From assembly GCF_030143255.1 (NCBI RefSeq), contig NZ_JARJNR010000005.1, forward strand, positions 186,068 through 250,067: a stretch of DNA of 64,000 nt, in the 5' to 3' direction. Both the position numbers and the translations under genes were made by a program. This DNA is from Frigidibacter sp. SD6-1 (GTDB lineage Bacteria > Pseudomonadota > Alphaproteobacteria > Rhodobacterales > Rhodobacteraceae). Every line of letters starts with the position of its first letter. The stretch's first letter is position 1. The notes under the pieces are model-generated. The model was not told the DNA's origin. It saw only the letters and a list, made by a program, of their open reading frames with translations, and searched no databases. Positions 21,277 through 33,418 of this stretch are shown here, one piece after another.

Positions 21277-22027
21277 GACGCGCCTCCTCATCCTCGGCGG
21301 CACCACGGAAGCCAGCGCCCTCGCCCGCGCCGTGGCGGCGACAGAGATTGCGGCGATCTTTTCCTACGCCGGGCGCACCGAATGCCCCGTCACCCAGCCC
21401 CTGCCGACCCGGGTCGGCGGCTTCGGCGGCGTCGATGGCCTTGCCGCCTACCTGCGCGACGAACGGGTCACCCATGTCATCGACGCCACTCACCCGTTCG
21501 CCGCGCAAATGAGCCGGAACGCCGTCGAAGCCTGCGCCGGCACCGGCGTCCAGCTGTGCGCGCTCGAAAGGCCAGCCTGGATGGCGGGCCCCGGCGACGA
21601 TTGGTACCATGTCCCCGACATCACGGGCGCCGTCACCGCCCTGCCAGACGATCCGGCCCGGGTCTTTTTGGCCATCGGCAAGCAGACCCTGGCGCCGTTC
21701 GCCGCGAAGCCCCAGCACCACTACCTCTTGCGTCTCGTCGATCCGCCCGATGGCGCGCTGCCGCTTCCTGATGCCCATGCCGTGATTGCCCGTGGCCCTT
21801 TCAGCGAAGCGGGCGACCGCGCTCTCATGCGCGATCACCGCATCAGCCATGTCGTCGCGAAGAACGCGGGCGGCGCGGGGGCCGCGGCCAAGTTGCAGGC
21901 GGCGCGCGCGCTCGGCCTGCCGGTGATCCTGATCGACCGGCCGACGGTGCCGCCCCGGCCCGTGCGCGCAACGGTGGCCGAGGTGATGGGCTGGATTGCC
22001 GATCATCCCGCCCGCCTCGGGGAATAG
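21275..22027 (+). CDS. cobK: Precorrin-6A reductase
   Basis: CobK reduces precorrin-6A with NADPH. The 250-residue protein has RLLILGGTTEASALARAV at the N-terminus, VTHVIDATHPFAAQMS and DHRISHVVAKNAGGAG, all CobK/CbiJ motifs. It is the only gene of the corrin-ring block on the plus strand: its ATG (21275-21277) shares bases with the cobL ATG on the minus strand (CATG), and its 3' end overlaps cobJ by 25 nt. Confidence 0.95.
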   Translation: MTRLLILGGTTEASALARAVAATEIAAIFSYAGRTECPVTQPLPTRVGGFGGVDGLAAYLRDERVTHVIDATHPFAAQMSRNAVEACAGTGVQLCALERPAWMAGPGDDWYHVPDITGAVTALPDDPARVFLAIGKQTLAPFAAKPQHHYLLRLVDPPDGALPLPDAHAVIARGPFSEAGDRALMRDHRISHVVAKNAGGAGAAAKLQAARALGLPVILIDRPTVPPRPVRATVAEVMGWIADHPARLGE

Positions 22028-22737
22028 ACCCAGCGTCCAACACGTCTTGTATCTTCGTTTCCGACGATGACCATCGTCCGCATGTCGGCCATATCTGCCG
22101 TCGCCTCGTCCAGCCGAACGGTCCTGAGCGCCTCTTCCGCCGTCGTCACCGCGCGGGCGAACGAGACCAGCACATGGCCCGGCAGCTCCGCGCGCAGGAT
22201 GTCCAGCACCCGTTCGAACCGCCCGGGTCGCGAGGCGGCGCGCGGGTTGTAGAAGGCCATGGCAAAGCCGCCCTGCGCGGCAAGGCGCAGGCGTTTCTCG
22301 ATCAGGTCCCAGGGCTTGAGGTTGTCCGACAGGTTGATCGCGCAGAAATCATGGCCCAAGGGCGCGCCCAGCCGCGCCGCGGCAGCCAGCATGGCGGTGA
22401 TGCCCGGCAGGATTTCGATGTCGAACGCATCCGGGTCGGACCGCGCCTCCAGCGCTTCGAAAAGCGCCGCCGCCATGGCGAAGACGCCGGGATCGCCGGA
22501 CGAAACGACGACAACCCTCCGCCCCTCGGCGGCCATATCCAGCGCATGGTTCGCGCGGTCGATCTCGACCCGGTTGTCCGACGGATGCAGCCTCAGCCCC
22601 GGCCGTTCCGCCACTCGTGCGACATAGGGAATGTAGCCCACCACATCGGTCGCGTCAGCCAGAGCTGACCGCACCTGGTCGGTGACCATCGCCTCATCCC
22701 CGGGACCAAGCCCCGCGACCTTCACCCATCCGCTCAT
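22003..22737 (-). CDS. cobJ: Precorrin-3B C17-methyltransferase
   Basis: CobJ methylates C17 and drives ring contraction. The 244-residue protein shows VKVAGLGPGDEAMVTDQV, VVVVSSGDPGVFAMAAALFE, ILPGITAMLAAAARLGAPLG and AFYNPRAASRPGRFERVLDI. The start at 22737 overlaps the cobI stop by 4 nt. Confidence 0.95.
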   Translation of the reverse strand: MSGWVKVAGLGPGDEAMVTDQVRSALADATDVVGYIPYVARVAERPGLRLHPSDNRVEIDRANHALDMAAEGRRVVVVSSGDPGVFAMAAALFEALEARSDPDAFDIEILPGITAMLAAAARLGAPLGHDFCAINLSDNLKPWDLIEKRLRLAAQGGFAMAFYNPRAASRPGRFERVLDILRAELPGHVLVSFARAVTTAEEALRTVRLDEATADMADMRTMVIVGNEDTRRVGRWVYSPRRAG

Positions 22738-23456
22738 GGCCGACGCCCCTGTCCATGCACGACGACGATCGAGAAATAGGGGACCTTCTCCGGCACCTGC
22801 GCCAGCCGATGCACCTTCTGGTCGGGCATCGTGCCGCGTTCGACCAGCCAGGCATCCGCCAGCCGCCCCGCCGCCGTCAGGGCCCGTTTCAGCTTGTCGA
22901 GGTTGCGGCCGATCTTCATCACCACCAGCGCGTCGGTTTCCCGCGCCCGCGCGGTCAGGTCGGCCTCGCTCATCGTCGCGGTGACAACCGTCAGCACGTC
23001 GTCGCCCCAGGTGATCGGCTCGCCCGTCGCCGTCCAGCAGCCCGACATGCCGGTGATGCCGGGCACGATCTCGACGGCGCAGCGTTCGCGCAGGCGGGTG
23101 TAAAGGTGCATGAAGCTGCCATAGAAGAACGGGTCGCCCTCGCACAGCACCAAAACAGTCTCTGTTCCGGCCAGATCGCACAGTTTCTCCGCCCAGAGGT
23201 CGTAGAACCCGGCCATGACGCGGTTGTATTCGGGGTCGGAGAAATGGATCTCGGTCGTGACCGGATAATCCATCGCATATTCTGTCGCATCCGCACGCAA
23301 CATCCCCTCGACGATGCGTCGCGCCTGGCCCTCGTAGCCCTTCTTGCGGAAATAGGCGACGTGCGCCGCCCCCCGCACCAAACGGTCAGAGCGCACGCTC
23401 ATCAGCTCCGGATCGCCCGGGCCGAGGCCCACACAGATGATGCGCCCGCCGCTCAT
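22734..23456 (-). CDS. cobI: Precorrin-2 C20-methyltransferase
   Basis: CobI methylates C20 to give precorrin-3A. The 240-residue protein contains IICVGLGPGDPELMSVRSDR, VLVLCEGDPFFYGSFMHLYT and IVPGITGMSGCWTATGEPIT. The ATG at 23456 overlaps the cobH stop by 4 nt; longer upstream frames are not supported. Confidence 0.95.
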   Translation of the reverse strand: MSGGRIICVGLGPGDPELMSVRSDRLVRGAAHVAYFRKKGYEGQARRIVEGMLRADATEYAMDYPVTTEIHFSDPEYNRVMAGFYDLWAEKLCDLAGTETVLVLCEGDPFFYGSFMHLYTRLRERCAVEIVPGITGMSGCWTATGEPITWGDDVLTVVTATMSEADLTARARETDALVVMKIGRNLDKLKRALTAAGRLADAWLVERGTMPDQKVHRLAQVPEKVPYFSIVVVHGQGRRP

Positions 23457-24082
23457 TCCTTGCGACTCGCAAGCGCGTTGACCGCGGCAACGGTGATGGC
23501 GGACCCGCCGAGGCGGCCCTTCACGATGACCGACGGGGCGGGCAGGTCCTGCATCAGCGCATCCTTCGATTCGGCGGCACCGACGAAGCCCACAGGGCAA
23601 CCGATGATGGCGGCGGGGCGCGGGCAGGCGGGGTCTTCCAGCATGTTCAGCAGGTGGAAAAGCGCGGTCGGCGCATTGCCGATGGCGACAACGGCGCCTT
23701 CCAGATGCGGGCGCCACAATTCCAGCGCGGCGGCGGAGCGGGTGTTCTTCATTTCGGCCGCAAGGGCAGGCACCTGCGGGTCGTGCAAGGTGCAGATGAC
23801 CTTATTATCCCTCGGCAGGCGGCTGCGGGTGACGCCTTCGCTGACCATGCGCGCGTCGCACAGGATCGGTGCGCCCGCCTCCAGCGCGGCGCGCGCGGTG
23901 TTCGCCATGCCGGGAGAGAAGCGGACATGCGCTTCCAGTCCGACCATCCCGGCGGCATGGATCATGCGGACGACGACAACCTCTTCTTCGGGCGTGAAGC
24001 GGGCAAGGTCGGCCTCGGCGCGGATGGTCGCGAAGCTTTCAAGGTAGATGGCGGCGCCGTCGGTCTGGTATCTGTGGGGCAT
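23453..24082 (-). CDS. cobH: Precorrin-8X methylmutase
   Basis: CobH moves the methyl group from C11 to C12, giving hydrogenobyrinic acid. The 209-residue protein has the catalytic-histidine motif VVRMIHAAGMVGLEAHVRFS and ILCDARMVSEGVTRSRLP, as well as AAIIGCPVGFVGAAESKDAL. It lies 4 nt downstream of cobG. Confidence 0.96.
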   Translation of the reverse strand: MPHRYQTDGAAIYLESFATIRAEADLARFTPEEEVVVVRMIHAAGMVGLEAHVRFSPGMANTARAALEAGAPILCDARMVSEGVTRSRLPRDNKVICTLHDPQVPALAAEMKNTRSAAALELWRPHLEGAVVAIGNAPTALFHLLNMLEDPACPRPAAIIGCPVGFVGAAESKDALMQDLPAPSVIVKGRLGGSAITVAAVNALASRKE

Positions 24083-24086
24083 CTGT

Positions 24087-25249
24087 CTACTCGGAGAGGA
24101 TGTCAGGGGTCAGCGCCTCGGGGACGAGGCCGGTCAGGGCGGGCGGATCGGCGGCAATGCCGCTCCGGATCAGGTCGAAGGTGCCGCCGGGTCTGCCGAC
24201 AAGCGTCAGCGCGGCAGGGCCGGGATGGGCGCAACCCTTGGCACAGCCCGAAACATGGAGCCGCCGGCCCGGGGCAAGCGAGGAGCCAAGCGCCCGCGCC
24301 ACCGGGCGCGTTGCGACGAGCGCCTGCGGACAGGCGGGCGCGCCGGTGCAGGCGACCACCTTCAGGCGCGGGTCGTCCGGCGCGGTGATCAGGCCGGAAA
24401 TACCGGGCGCGCGGGCTGCCCCTTCGATCAGGAACATGCGCCAGGGCGTGGCGCGCAAAGGGCCCGAATCGGCGAGGATAGACAAGGTTTCGGCCGTCAG
24501 CTGGCCAAATTCGAAGCCGACGAGAATGCCTTGGGCCAGAGGCCCCGGCACGGGGGCCGGGGCGGGTGTTCCGACGGCCTCGGCAAGCGTGAATTCCGGG
24601 GGAAGCCCCGCTCCACGCGCAAGATGCGCGGCCATCCGGCCCCGGCCGCCGGGCGCGCCGCCGCTTGCCAGGAACCACTCTGCCAGACGCAGGGCGATCG
24701 CGGCGGCCGTTTCCTCTGTCGCCGCCGCACCCCGGCTTGCGCCATCGGCCCGGACGACCAGACCGCCCATGGCGCCCTGCTCGATCCGGATATCCGCAGA
24801 GATGTCGCGCAAGACCGGCAGCGGGCCGCAATCGACGGCATAGCCGAACTTGGCCGGCGTCCGGGGGGCATCACCCGCCGCAAGCGCCTCGGTCAGGGCC
24901 CGGGCGAGGTCGGTGGCGCCGTCGCCATCGCGCCAGAGAGGGGTCACGACGATATTGCGCCGCGCCTCGGCCTCGGTCGACGGGTCGATGAGGCCAAGGG
25001 CGCGCAGCCCCTCGATGAGCGCGCCATGCGCCGCCTCCGCCACCCCGCGCAACTGCACGTTGGCGCGCGAAGAGAGGTCGATCAGGCCGTTGCCATGGCG
25101 TGCTGAAAGATCGGCGATGCCCTTCGCCTGCACCGGCGTCAGGCGCCCGCCGCGCGGACGGATGCGGACGACGAGCCCGTCACCCGACATCATCGGGCGA
25201 AGTGCGCCCGGGCACCATCCTTTGATTTCAGGCGACATAGACACGGTTT

Positions 25250-25253
<4 letters not shown>
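24087..25253 (-). CDS. cobG: Precorrin-3B synthase
   Basis: CobG is an iron-sulfur mono-oxygenase that hydroxylates precorrin-3A using O2, a marker of the aerobic route. The 388-residue protein is related to nitrite/sulfite reductases; the [4Fe-4S] ligands are in VVACTGAPACPQAL and HVSGCAKGCAHPGPAALTLV near residues 300-355. It begins SMSPEIKGWCPGALRPMMSG. It overlaps cobN by 4 nt. Confidence 0.93.
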
Positions 25254-28534
<3,281 letters not shown>

Positions 28535-28579
28535 GGGTCAGACCGCCGCAGCAGGGGCCGGACGTGCCCCCCCACCCCA

Positions 28580-28604
28580 TCCCTCCCCCACGAGGGGGGA
28601 GGGA
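28580..28604. terminator. GC hairpin between cobW and cobN
   Basis: TCCCTCCCCC and GGGGGAGGGA flank a 5-nt loop, giving a 10-bp stem in the 109-nt gap between the cobW stop and the cobN start. No T-run is present, so it may be an intercistronic processing or stability hairpin and not a true terminator. Confidence 0.4.
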
Positions 28605-28643
28605 GGTGCCTTGCGATTGATCTGCGCGCCCTGTCTCACCGGT

Positions 28644-29678
28644 TCAGGCCCCCAGCACGGCACGAATGGCGTCCATATCCACATCGTCATGTTCGCCGAT
28701 GACAACAAGCTTCGAGGCGCGGGTTTCCGTCCCCCAAGGCCGGTCATATTGCGCCCGCACGCGTTCGCCCACAGCCTGCACCAGCATCCGCATCGGCTTG
28801 CCCGCGACGGCGACATAGCCCTTCACCCGCAGGATGTTCTGCTCGCGCGCCAGGCGCACGATGGCCGCCTTCAGCGCTTCGGGGTCGGTCACCTCGGGCA
28901 GGTCGATGACGACAGTGTCGAAATCGTCATGTTCGTGATCGTCGTGCCCGTCATGATGCGAGGGGCGCGCGGCAAGGTCATCCTCGGCCGCGGCATTGAG
29001 CCCGAGAATCAGGCGCGGGTCGATCCGGCCTTCTTCCATCGCGACAATCGGCAGTTTGCGCGGCGCTTCCGCCTCGATCACCGCGCGGGCGGCTTGGAGG
29101 CCCGCCTCGCCGGCGAGATCGGCCTTCGACAGAAGCACGATGTCGGCACAGGAAATCTGGTCCTCGAACACCTCGGACAGCGGGGTTTCATGGTCCATGC
29201 TGTCGTCGGCTTCGCGCTGGGCCTGCACGGCCTCCTCGTCCGGTGCGAAGCGGCCCGCCGCCACCGCCTCGGCATCGGCAAGCGCGACGACGCCGTCGAC
29301 CGTGATCTTCGAGCGGATCGCGGGCCAGTCGAACGCCTTCAGAAGCGGTTTCGGCAGGGCAAGGCCCGAGGTTTCGATCAGGATATGGTCGGGGCGCTGC
29401 GGCAGCGCCATCAGCGCCTCGATCGTCGGGATGAAATCGTCGGCCACCGTGCAGCAGATGCAGCCGTTGGCAAGTTCCACGATATTCTCGGCCGGGCAAT
29501 TCTCGTCCGCGCAGGATTTCAGGATATCGCCATCGACGCCCACGGTGCCGAATTCATTGACCAGAACGGCAAGACGCTTGCCTTGCGGGTTCTGCATCAG
29601 ATGGCGGATGAGCGTTGTCTTGCCCGCGCCGAGAAAGCCGGTGATCACGGTGACGGGGATTTTCTGCAGATCGGTCAT
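28644..29678 (-). CDS. cobW: CobW-type GTPase/metal chaperone
   Basis: CobW proteins are COG0523 GTPases thought to deliver cobalt to the chelatase. The 344-residue protein has a P-loop VTVITGFLGAGKTTLIRHLM, the metal motif NGCICCTVADDF near residue 75, and a histidine/aspartate-rich stretch SHHDGHDDHEHDDFD near residue 245 preceding the C-terminal domain. The start at 29678 overlaps the upstream DUF1636 stop by 4 nt. Confidence 0.94.
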   Translation of the reverse strand: MTDLQKIPVTVITGFLGAGKTTLIRHLMQNPQGKRLAVLVNEFGTVGVDGDILKSCADENCPAENIVELANGCICCTVADDFIPTIEALMALPQRPDHILIETSGLALPKPLLKAFDWPAIRSKITVDGVVALADAEAVAAGRFAPDEEAVQAQREADDSMDHETPLSEVFEDQISCADIVLLSKADLAGEAGLQAARAVIEAEAPRKLPIVAMEEGRIDPRLILGLNAAAEDDLAARPSHHDGHDDHEHDDFDTVVIDLPEVTDPEALKAAIVRLAREQNILRVKGYVAVAGKPMRMLVQAVGERVRAQYDRPWGTETRASKLVVIGEHDDVDMDAIRAVLGA

Positions 29679-30037
29679 TCGGCGGGCTCCAAGGGGGGAA
29701 TGCGGGCAAGCGACTGCTTGCGGAAAATGACGGGCCGTTCGCGCCATGGCACAACCCCGTCGGGGGCGTTGGCATAGGCGGCGGCGCCAGTCAGGATGTC
29801 GGCCACATGCAGGTCGGGGTCCATATGGCCATAGACATAGGCCCAGCGGCCGGGGGCAGAGAGCGCGATGCTGCACCCATTGTCGCAGGCCGACAGGCAT
29901 TCGACGCCGCGGATCACCACGCCTTGGGGCGCGCCAGTGGCCTCGAGTGCCGCATAGAGCGCGGCCCCCGGGCGTAGCTCGCCTTCAGACGCCGATCCCC
30001 GGCGACAGGTCAGACAAACGGAGAGCGTGACGGTCAC
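29675..30037 (-). CDS. DUF1636 [2Fe-2S]-type protein, second copy
   Basis: A 120-residue protein with VCLTCRRG near the N-terminus and VECLSACDNGCSIAL near residue 45 (C-x2-C...C-x3-C-x3-C), GRWAYVYGHMDPDL and a conserved KQSLARIPP end. It is a paralogue of 16510-16827 with one extra cysteine. It is the first gene after the second B12 riboswitch and is translationally coupled to cobW, consistent with a metal- or electron-related role; that role is inference. Confidence 0.85.
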   Translation of the reverse strand: MTVTLSVCLTCRRGSASEGELRPGAALYAALEATGAPQGVVIRGVECLSACDNGCSIALSAPGRWAYVYGHMDPDLHVADILTGAAAYANAPDGVVPWRERPVIFRKQSLARIPPLEPAE

Positions 30038-30137
30038 GCGGGCCTTCCTCTCGTTTCGGCGGGGGAATGACCCTGCGAGGGCGGTATACGCCCGAGCCGG
30101 TCGCGGAACACCCCGTCCGCCCTTCTTCTCTCGTCCT

Positions 30138-30326
30138 GCTGGCAGGTCTCCCGGCTTGCGGAGCGGGGCCTGTCACCCCCTGGTTCCCGCCTTCCCGGGC
30201 TTATGCCCAGTGGCCTTGGAACCTCTCCGGTCACGGTCGCGGGGGCGGCTGCGCTTCGGGATCGCGCGCCTGACGGTCGCATTCCCTGTCGCATTCCCTC
30301 TTCGCCTGTCATAGGACAGGAACCAG
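30138..30326 (-). ncRNA. Cobalamin riboswitch (upstream of DUF1636-cobW-cobN)
   Basis: On the minus strand, from about 30326: GGTTCCTGTCC, GGGAATGCGAC, the B12 box AGCCGCCCCCGCGACCGTGA, GCCACTGGGC, CCCGGGAAGGCGGGAA and AGCCGGGAGACCTGCCAG ending near 30138. The order of conserved blocks matches the cobalamin aptamer. It probably represses DUF1636-cobW-cobN and, by readthrough, the cobG-cobH-cobI-cobJ genes beyond. Confidence 0.92.
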
Positions 30327-30380
30327 CAATGCCCACCCTGTGGGCCAAGCCCGCAAAGCTGTCAAGCACGGGAAGGGACC

Positions 30381-31013
30381 ATGACCGACGCGAAAACGAC
30401 GGATACGATCCACGAGGCCCAGCGCCATGCCGTGAAGATGGCCAAGAAGAAGGCCGCGCGCGACAAGATCATGGCGACGAAGGAAGGCGAGAAGGGCCTG
30501 ATCATCGTCCATACCGGGGCGGGCAAGGGCAAGTCCTCTTCGGCTTTCGGCATGATTCTGCGCTGCATCGCGCACGAGATGCCTTGCGCCGTCGTCCAGT
30601 TCATCAAGGGCGCCTGGTCCACCGGCGAGCGCACGCTGATTGAAGCCAACTTTGGCCACCTCTGCCAGTTCCACGCGATGGGCGAGGGTTTCACCTGGGA
30701 AACCCAGGACAAGGAGCGCGACATCGCCGCCGCGCGGAAGGGCTGGGAAAAGGCCAAGGACCTGATCCGGGACGAACGGAACCGGATGGTACTTCTCGAC
30801 GAGATCAACATCGCGCTGCGCTATGACTACCTGCCGGTGGGTGAGGTGGTCGCGTTCCTGACGACCGAGAAGCCACCGATGACCCACGTCGTCCTGACTG
30901 GCCGCAACGCCAAGGAAGAGCTGATCGCCATCGCCGATCTGGTCACCGAGATGACGCTGGTGAAACATCCGTTCCGCTCGGGGATCAAGGGCCAGAAGGG
31001 CGTGGAGTTCTGA
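30381..31013 (+). CDS. cobO: Cob(I)yrinic acid a,c-diamide adenosyltransferase
   Basis: CobO/BtuR adenosylates the corrin cobalt using ATP. The 210-residue protein has a lysine-rich N-terminus, the P-loop IIVHTGAGKGKSSSAFGMIL, VVQFIKGAWSTGERTL and VLLDEINIALRYDYLPV. It is divergent from the riboswitch-controlled operon; the 54 nt between 30327 and 30380 must hold its promoter. Two repeat copies and a hairpin lie downstream. Confidence 0.95.
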   Translation: MTDAKTTDTIHEAQRHAVKMAKKKAARDKIMATKEGEKGLIIVHTGAGKGKSSSAFGMILRCIAHEMPCAVVQFIKGAWSTGERTLIEANFGHLCQFHAMGEGFTWETQDKERDIAAARKGWEKAKDLIRDERNRMVLLDEINIALRYDYLPVGEVVAFLTTEKPPMTHVVLTGRNAKEELIAIADLVTEMTLVKHPFRSGIKGQKGVEF

Positions 31014-31019
31014 TGCAGA

Positions 31020-31060
31020 GGCCGGGGGGCCAGCCCCCCGGACCCCCCGGGATATTTTAA
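31020..31060 (-). repeat. Dispersed intergenic repeat, copy 3
   Basis: In minus orientation: AAAATATCCCGGGGGGTCC followed by the hairpin CCGGGGGG/CCCCCCGG (31022-31041). It is placed directly after the cobO stop. Confidence 0.55.
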
Positions 31061-31135
31061 CCACAATGAAAGGAATTCGTGGTGAATCATCTCTTACGGT
31101 ACAGGCTGGGAAGCCGATGACCGTCCACGGTGAAG

Positions 31136-31176
31136 ACACCCCGTCTGTCCGGTTCATACCGCACGAGGCGGGGTGT
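31136..31176 (+). terminator. Long-loop hairpin with T-rich tail
   Basis: ACACCCCG (31136-31143) pairs with CGGGGTGT (31169-31176); the loop contains its own CGGT-TCAT-ACCG stem. The following TCCTTTTCCTGCTCTTCTTC is T-rich. It probably ends the cobO transcript before the HAD gene. Confidence 0.5.
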
Positions 31177-31203
31177 TCCTTTTCCTGCTCTTCTTCATCG
31201 TGG

Positions 31204-31262
31204 CGCAAATATCCCGCAGGGGGTGCGGGGGACGCGAAGTCCCCCGCTTGTGCGGGAAGGGC
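31204..31262 (+). repeat. Dispersed intergenic repeat, copy 4
   Basis: GCAAATATCCCGCAGGGGG followed by a 9-bp hairpin GCGGGGGAC/GTCCCCCGC (31225-31247). It is inverted relative to copy 3, about 145 nt away. Confidence 0.6.
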
Positions 31263-31273
31263 GCGGCTCTGAC

Positions 31274-31888
31274 ATGCCGGTTCTGTCTTTCGATCTGGTC
31301 GTGTGGGATTTCGACGGCGTGCTGAACCGCAATAGTCGGCAGGGTCGATTTGTCTGGCAGGAGAGGCTGCGCGCCGATCTCGGGCTCGATCCGGAGGGGT
31401 TCAACCGCTTCGTTTTCGGCTCGGAACGCATAGGCGGCGTCGTCCGTGGTGAGAGCGACCTCCGCGAGGTCGTGGCAGGATGGCTGGCCGGACAGGCCGT
31501 TGCGGTCGATGTCGACGACTTTCTTGATTACTGGTTTGCGCATGATGCGCTGCCCGATCCGGACATCGGCCCACTCCTCGATCTTTGCCCCGGCCGCAAG
31601 GTCATCGGCACCAACAACGAGGCGCGGCGCGCGTCATATATCGAGGATGTCATGGGCTTTGGAGCCCGCGTTGAGAGGGTCTTTGCATCGGGGCGGATGG
31701 GCGTGGCAAAGCCCGATGCGGGATTCTTCGCAGAAATCGAGGATTGGGCGGGCGTTCGGCCCGCCAGAATTCTTCTCATCGATGACAGCGCGTCCAACAT
31801 CGCTGCGGCGCATCGGTTGGGCTGGCAGGCCTTTCACTTTACCGACGGAACCCGGCATCGGTTGTCCACTGTTCTGGGGATCGGCTGA
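31274..31888 (+). CDS. HAD-superfamily hydrolase
   Basis: A 204-residue haloacid-dehalogenase-like phosphatase with the nucleophile motif [12 protein letters not shown] (motif I DxDG), [11 protein letters not shown] (motif II), the lysine in [13 protein letters not shown] (motif III) and [20 protein letters not shown] (motif IV). The substrate is unknown. It overlaps cobQ by one base (TGATG), which suggests cotranscription, perhaps as a housekeeping phosphatase in the cob operon. Confidence 0.85.
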   Translation: MPVLSFDLVVWDFDGVLNRNSRQGRFVWQERLRADLGLDPEGFNRFVFGSERIGGVVRGESDLREVVAGWLAGQAVAVDVDDFLDYWFAHDALPDPDIGPLLDLCPGRKVIGTNNEARRASYIEDVMGFGARVERVFASGRMGVAKPDAGFFAEIEDWAGVRPARILLIDDSASNIAAAHRLGWQAFHFTDGTRHRLSTVLGIG

Positions 31889-33330
31889 TGGCGCGGGCCT
31901 TGATGATCCAGGGCTGCGGCTCGAATGTCGGCAAGTCGATGCTGGTTGCGGGCCTTTGCCGGGCGGCGCGGCGGCGCGGCCTTTCGGTCGCGCCCTTCAA
32001 GCCGCAGAACATGTCGAACAACGCCGCCGTCACGGTGGACGGCGGCGAGATTGGCCGGGCACAGGCGCTGCAGGCGCTTGCTTGCGGGCTGGAGCCGCAT
32101 ACGGACATGAACCCGGTGCTTCTGAAGCCCGAGACCGACGTGGGTGCGCAAGTCGTGGTGCAGGGGCGGCGGCTGACGACCGTCAAGGCGCGGGACTATG
32201 CCATCCTGAAGCCGCAGCTGATGGGCGCGGTTCTTGAAAGCTTCAACCGGCTGAGGGCCGCCCATGATCTGGTCATCGTCGAAGGCGCGGGCAGCCCGGC
32301 CGAGGTGAACCTGCGCGCGGGCGATATCGCCAACATGGGTTTCGCCCGGGCGGCCGATGTGCCGGTCATCCTGACCGGCGACATAGACCGTGGCGGCGTG
32401 ATCGCCCAGATCGTCGGTACCCAGTCGGTGCTGGATCCGGAAGATGCCGCGTTGGTCGCGGGCTTCCTCATCAACAAGTTCCGGGGCGATCCGCGCCTGT
32501 TCGACGATGGCTACCGGCTGATCGAGGACCGTACCGGCTGGCGCGGCTTCGGCGTCCTGCCCTGGTTCGGCGAGGCGGGGAAGCTGCCCGCCGAGGACGC
32601 GCTGGACCTGTCCGGCAGCCGAGGCAGCGGTCTGCATATTGCCTGCCTCGCGCTGTCGCGCATTGCCAATTTCGACGATCTCGATCCGCTGAAGCTGGAA
32701 CCGGGTGTACGTCTGACCATGGTGCGGGCGGGTGCGGTACTGCCCGCCGACGTGGACCTGCTGATCATCCCGGGTTCGAAGTCGACGCGCGGCGATCTGG
32801 CCTTCCTGCGGGCGCAGGGCTGGGACGTGGACATCGCCGCCCATGTCCGGCGCGGTGGCCATGTGCTGGGCATCTGTGGCGGATATCAGATGCTCGGCCG
32901 CCTGATCCGCGACCCGGAGGGCATCGAGGGCGCGGCGGGCGATAGCGAAGGCCTCGGGCTGCTCGATGTCGAAACCGTGATGACCCCCGACAAGCGCCTG
33001 ACCCGCACAAGCGCCCTTCACGCCGCAACGGGCGCGGCAATGGAAGGCTACGAGATCCATATCGGCCGCACCGAGGGGCCCGATCGCGCCCGGCCCTTTG
33101 CCCGTGTGGCGGTCCAGCCCGAAGGCGCGGTCTCGGCCGATGGGCGGATCATGGGTTCCTACCTTCATGGCATGTTCACGGGCGACGCCTTCCGCGCGGC
33201 CTTTCTCGAAAGGCTCGGCGCGCCCTCATCGCTCGGCTATGGGGCCGAAGTCGAGGCGGTTCTGGACAGGCTGGCCGACCATGTCGAGGCGCATCTCGAC
33301 CTGGCGGGCCTTCTTGCGCTGGCGCGCTGA
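31888..33330 (+). CDS. cobQ: Cobyric acid synthase
   Basis: CobQ amidates the b, d, e and g side chains of adenosylcobyrinic acid a,c-diamide. The 480-residue protein has a P-loop-like start [60 protein letters not shown] and the glutaminase cysteine in [20 protein letters not shown]. It is the last cobalamin gene before the mobile element begins 30 nt downstream. Confidence 0.96.
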   Translation: MARALMIQGCGSNVGKSMLVAGLCRAARRRGLSVAPFKPQNMSNNAAVTVDGGEIGRAQALQALACGLEPHTDMNPVLLKPETDVGAQVVVQGRRLTTVKARDYAILKPQLMGAVLESFNRLRAAHDLVIVEGAGSPAEVNLRAGDIANMGFARAADVPVILTGDIDRGGVIAQIVGTQSVLDPEDAALVAGFLINKFRGDPRLFDDGYRLIEDRTGWRGFGVLPWFGEAGKLPAEDALDLSGSRGSGLHIACLALSRIANFDDLDPLKLEPGVRLTMVRAGAVLPADVDLLIIPGSKSTRGDLAFLRAQGWDVDIAAHVRRGGHVLGICGGYQMLGRLIRDPEGIEGAAGDSEGLGLLDVETVMTPDKRLTRTSALHAATGAAMEGYEIHIGRTEGPDRARPFARVAVQPEGAVSADGRIMGSYLHGMFTGDAFRAAFLERLGAPSSLGYGAEVEAVLDRLADHVEAHLDLAGLLALAR

Positions 33331-33344
33331 AGCCGTGCTCACCT

Positions 33345-33360
33345 TCTGTCCCGAAATACG
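33345..33360 (+). repeat. Dispersed intergenic repeat, copy 5, left part (interrupted)
   Basis: TTCTGTCCCGAAATACG matches the start of copy 2 and is broken by the transposon. It resumes at 36435 with GAAATACGCCCGCCGGAGGC. The last eight bases (33353-33360) are the target duplication. Confidence 0.6.
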
Positions 33361-33384
33361 CGGCATTATGTATCAATCGCACCA
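33361..33384 (+). repeat. Left terminal inverted repeat
   Basis: 24 bp starting CGGCATTATGTATCAATC and ending GCACCA; pairs with 36411-36434 with a single mismatch (T versus C at position 17). Confidence 0.92.
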
Positions 33385-33418
33385 GCCCGAGGGATGAGCG
33401 ATGATTAGGACGTCGCTG

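Noticed and set aside
33354-33361. Alternative target duplication AAATACGC with ends starting GGCATT
   Set aside because: The right flank then reads GGAAATAC and does not match; only ends starting CGGCATT give a perfect 8-bp repeat on both sides.
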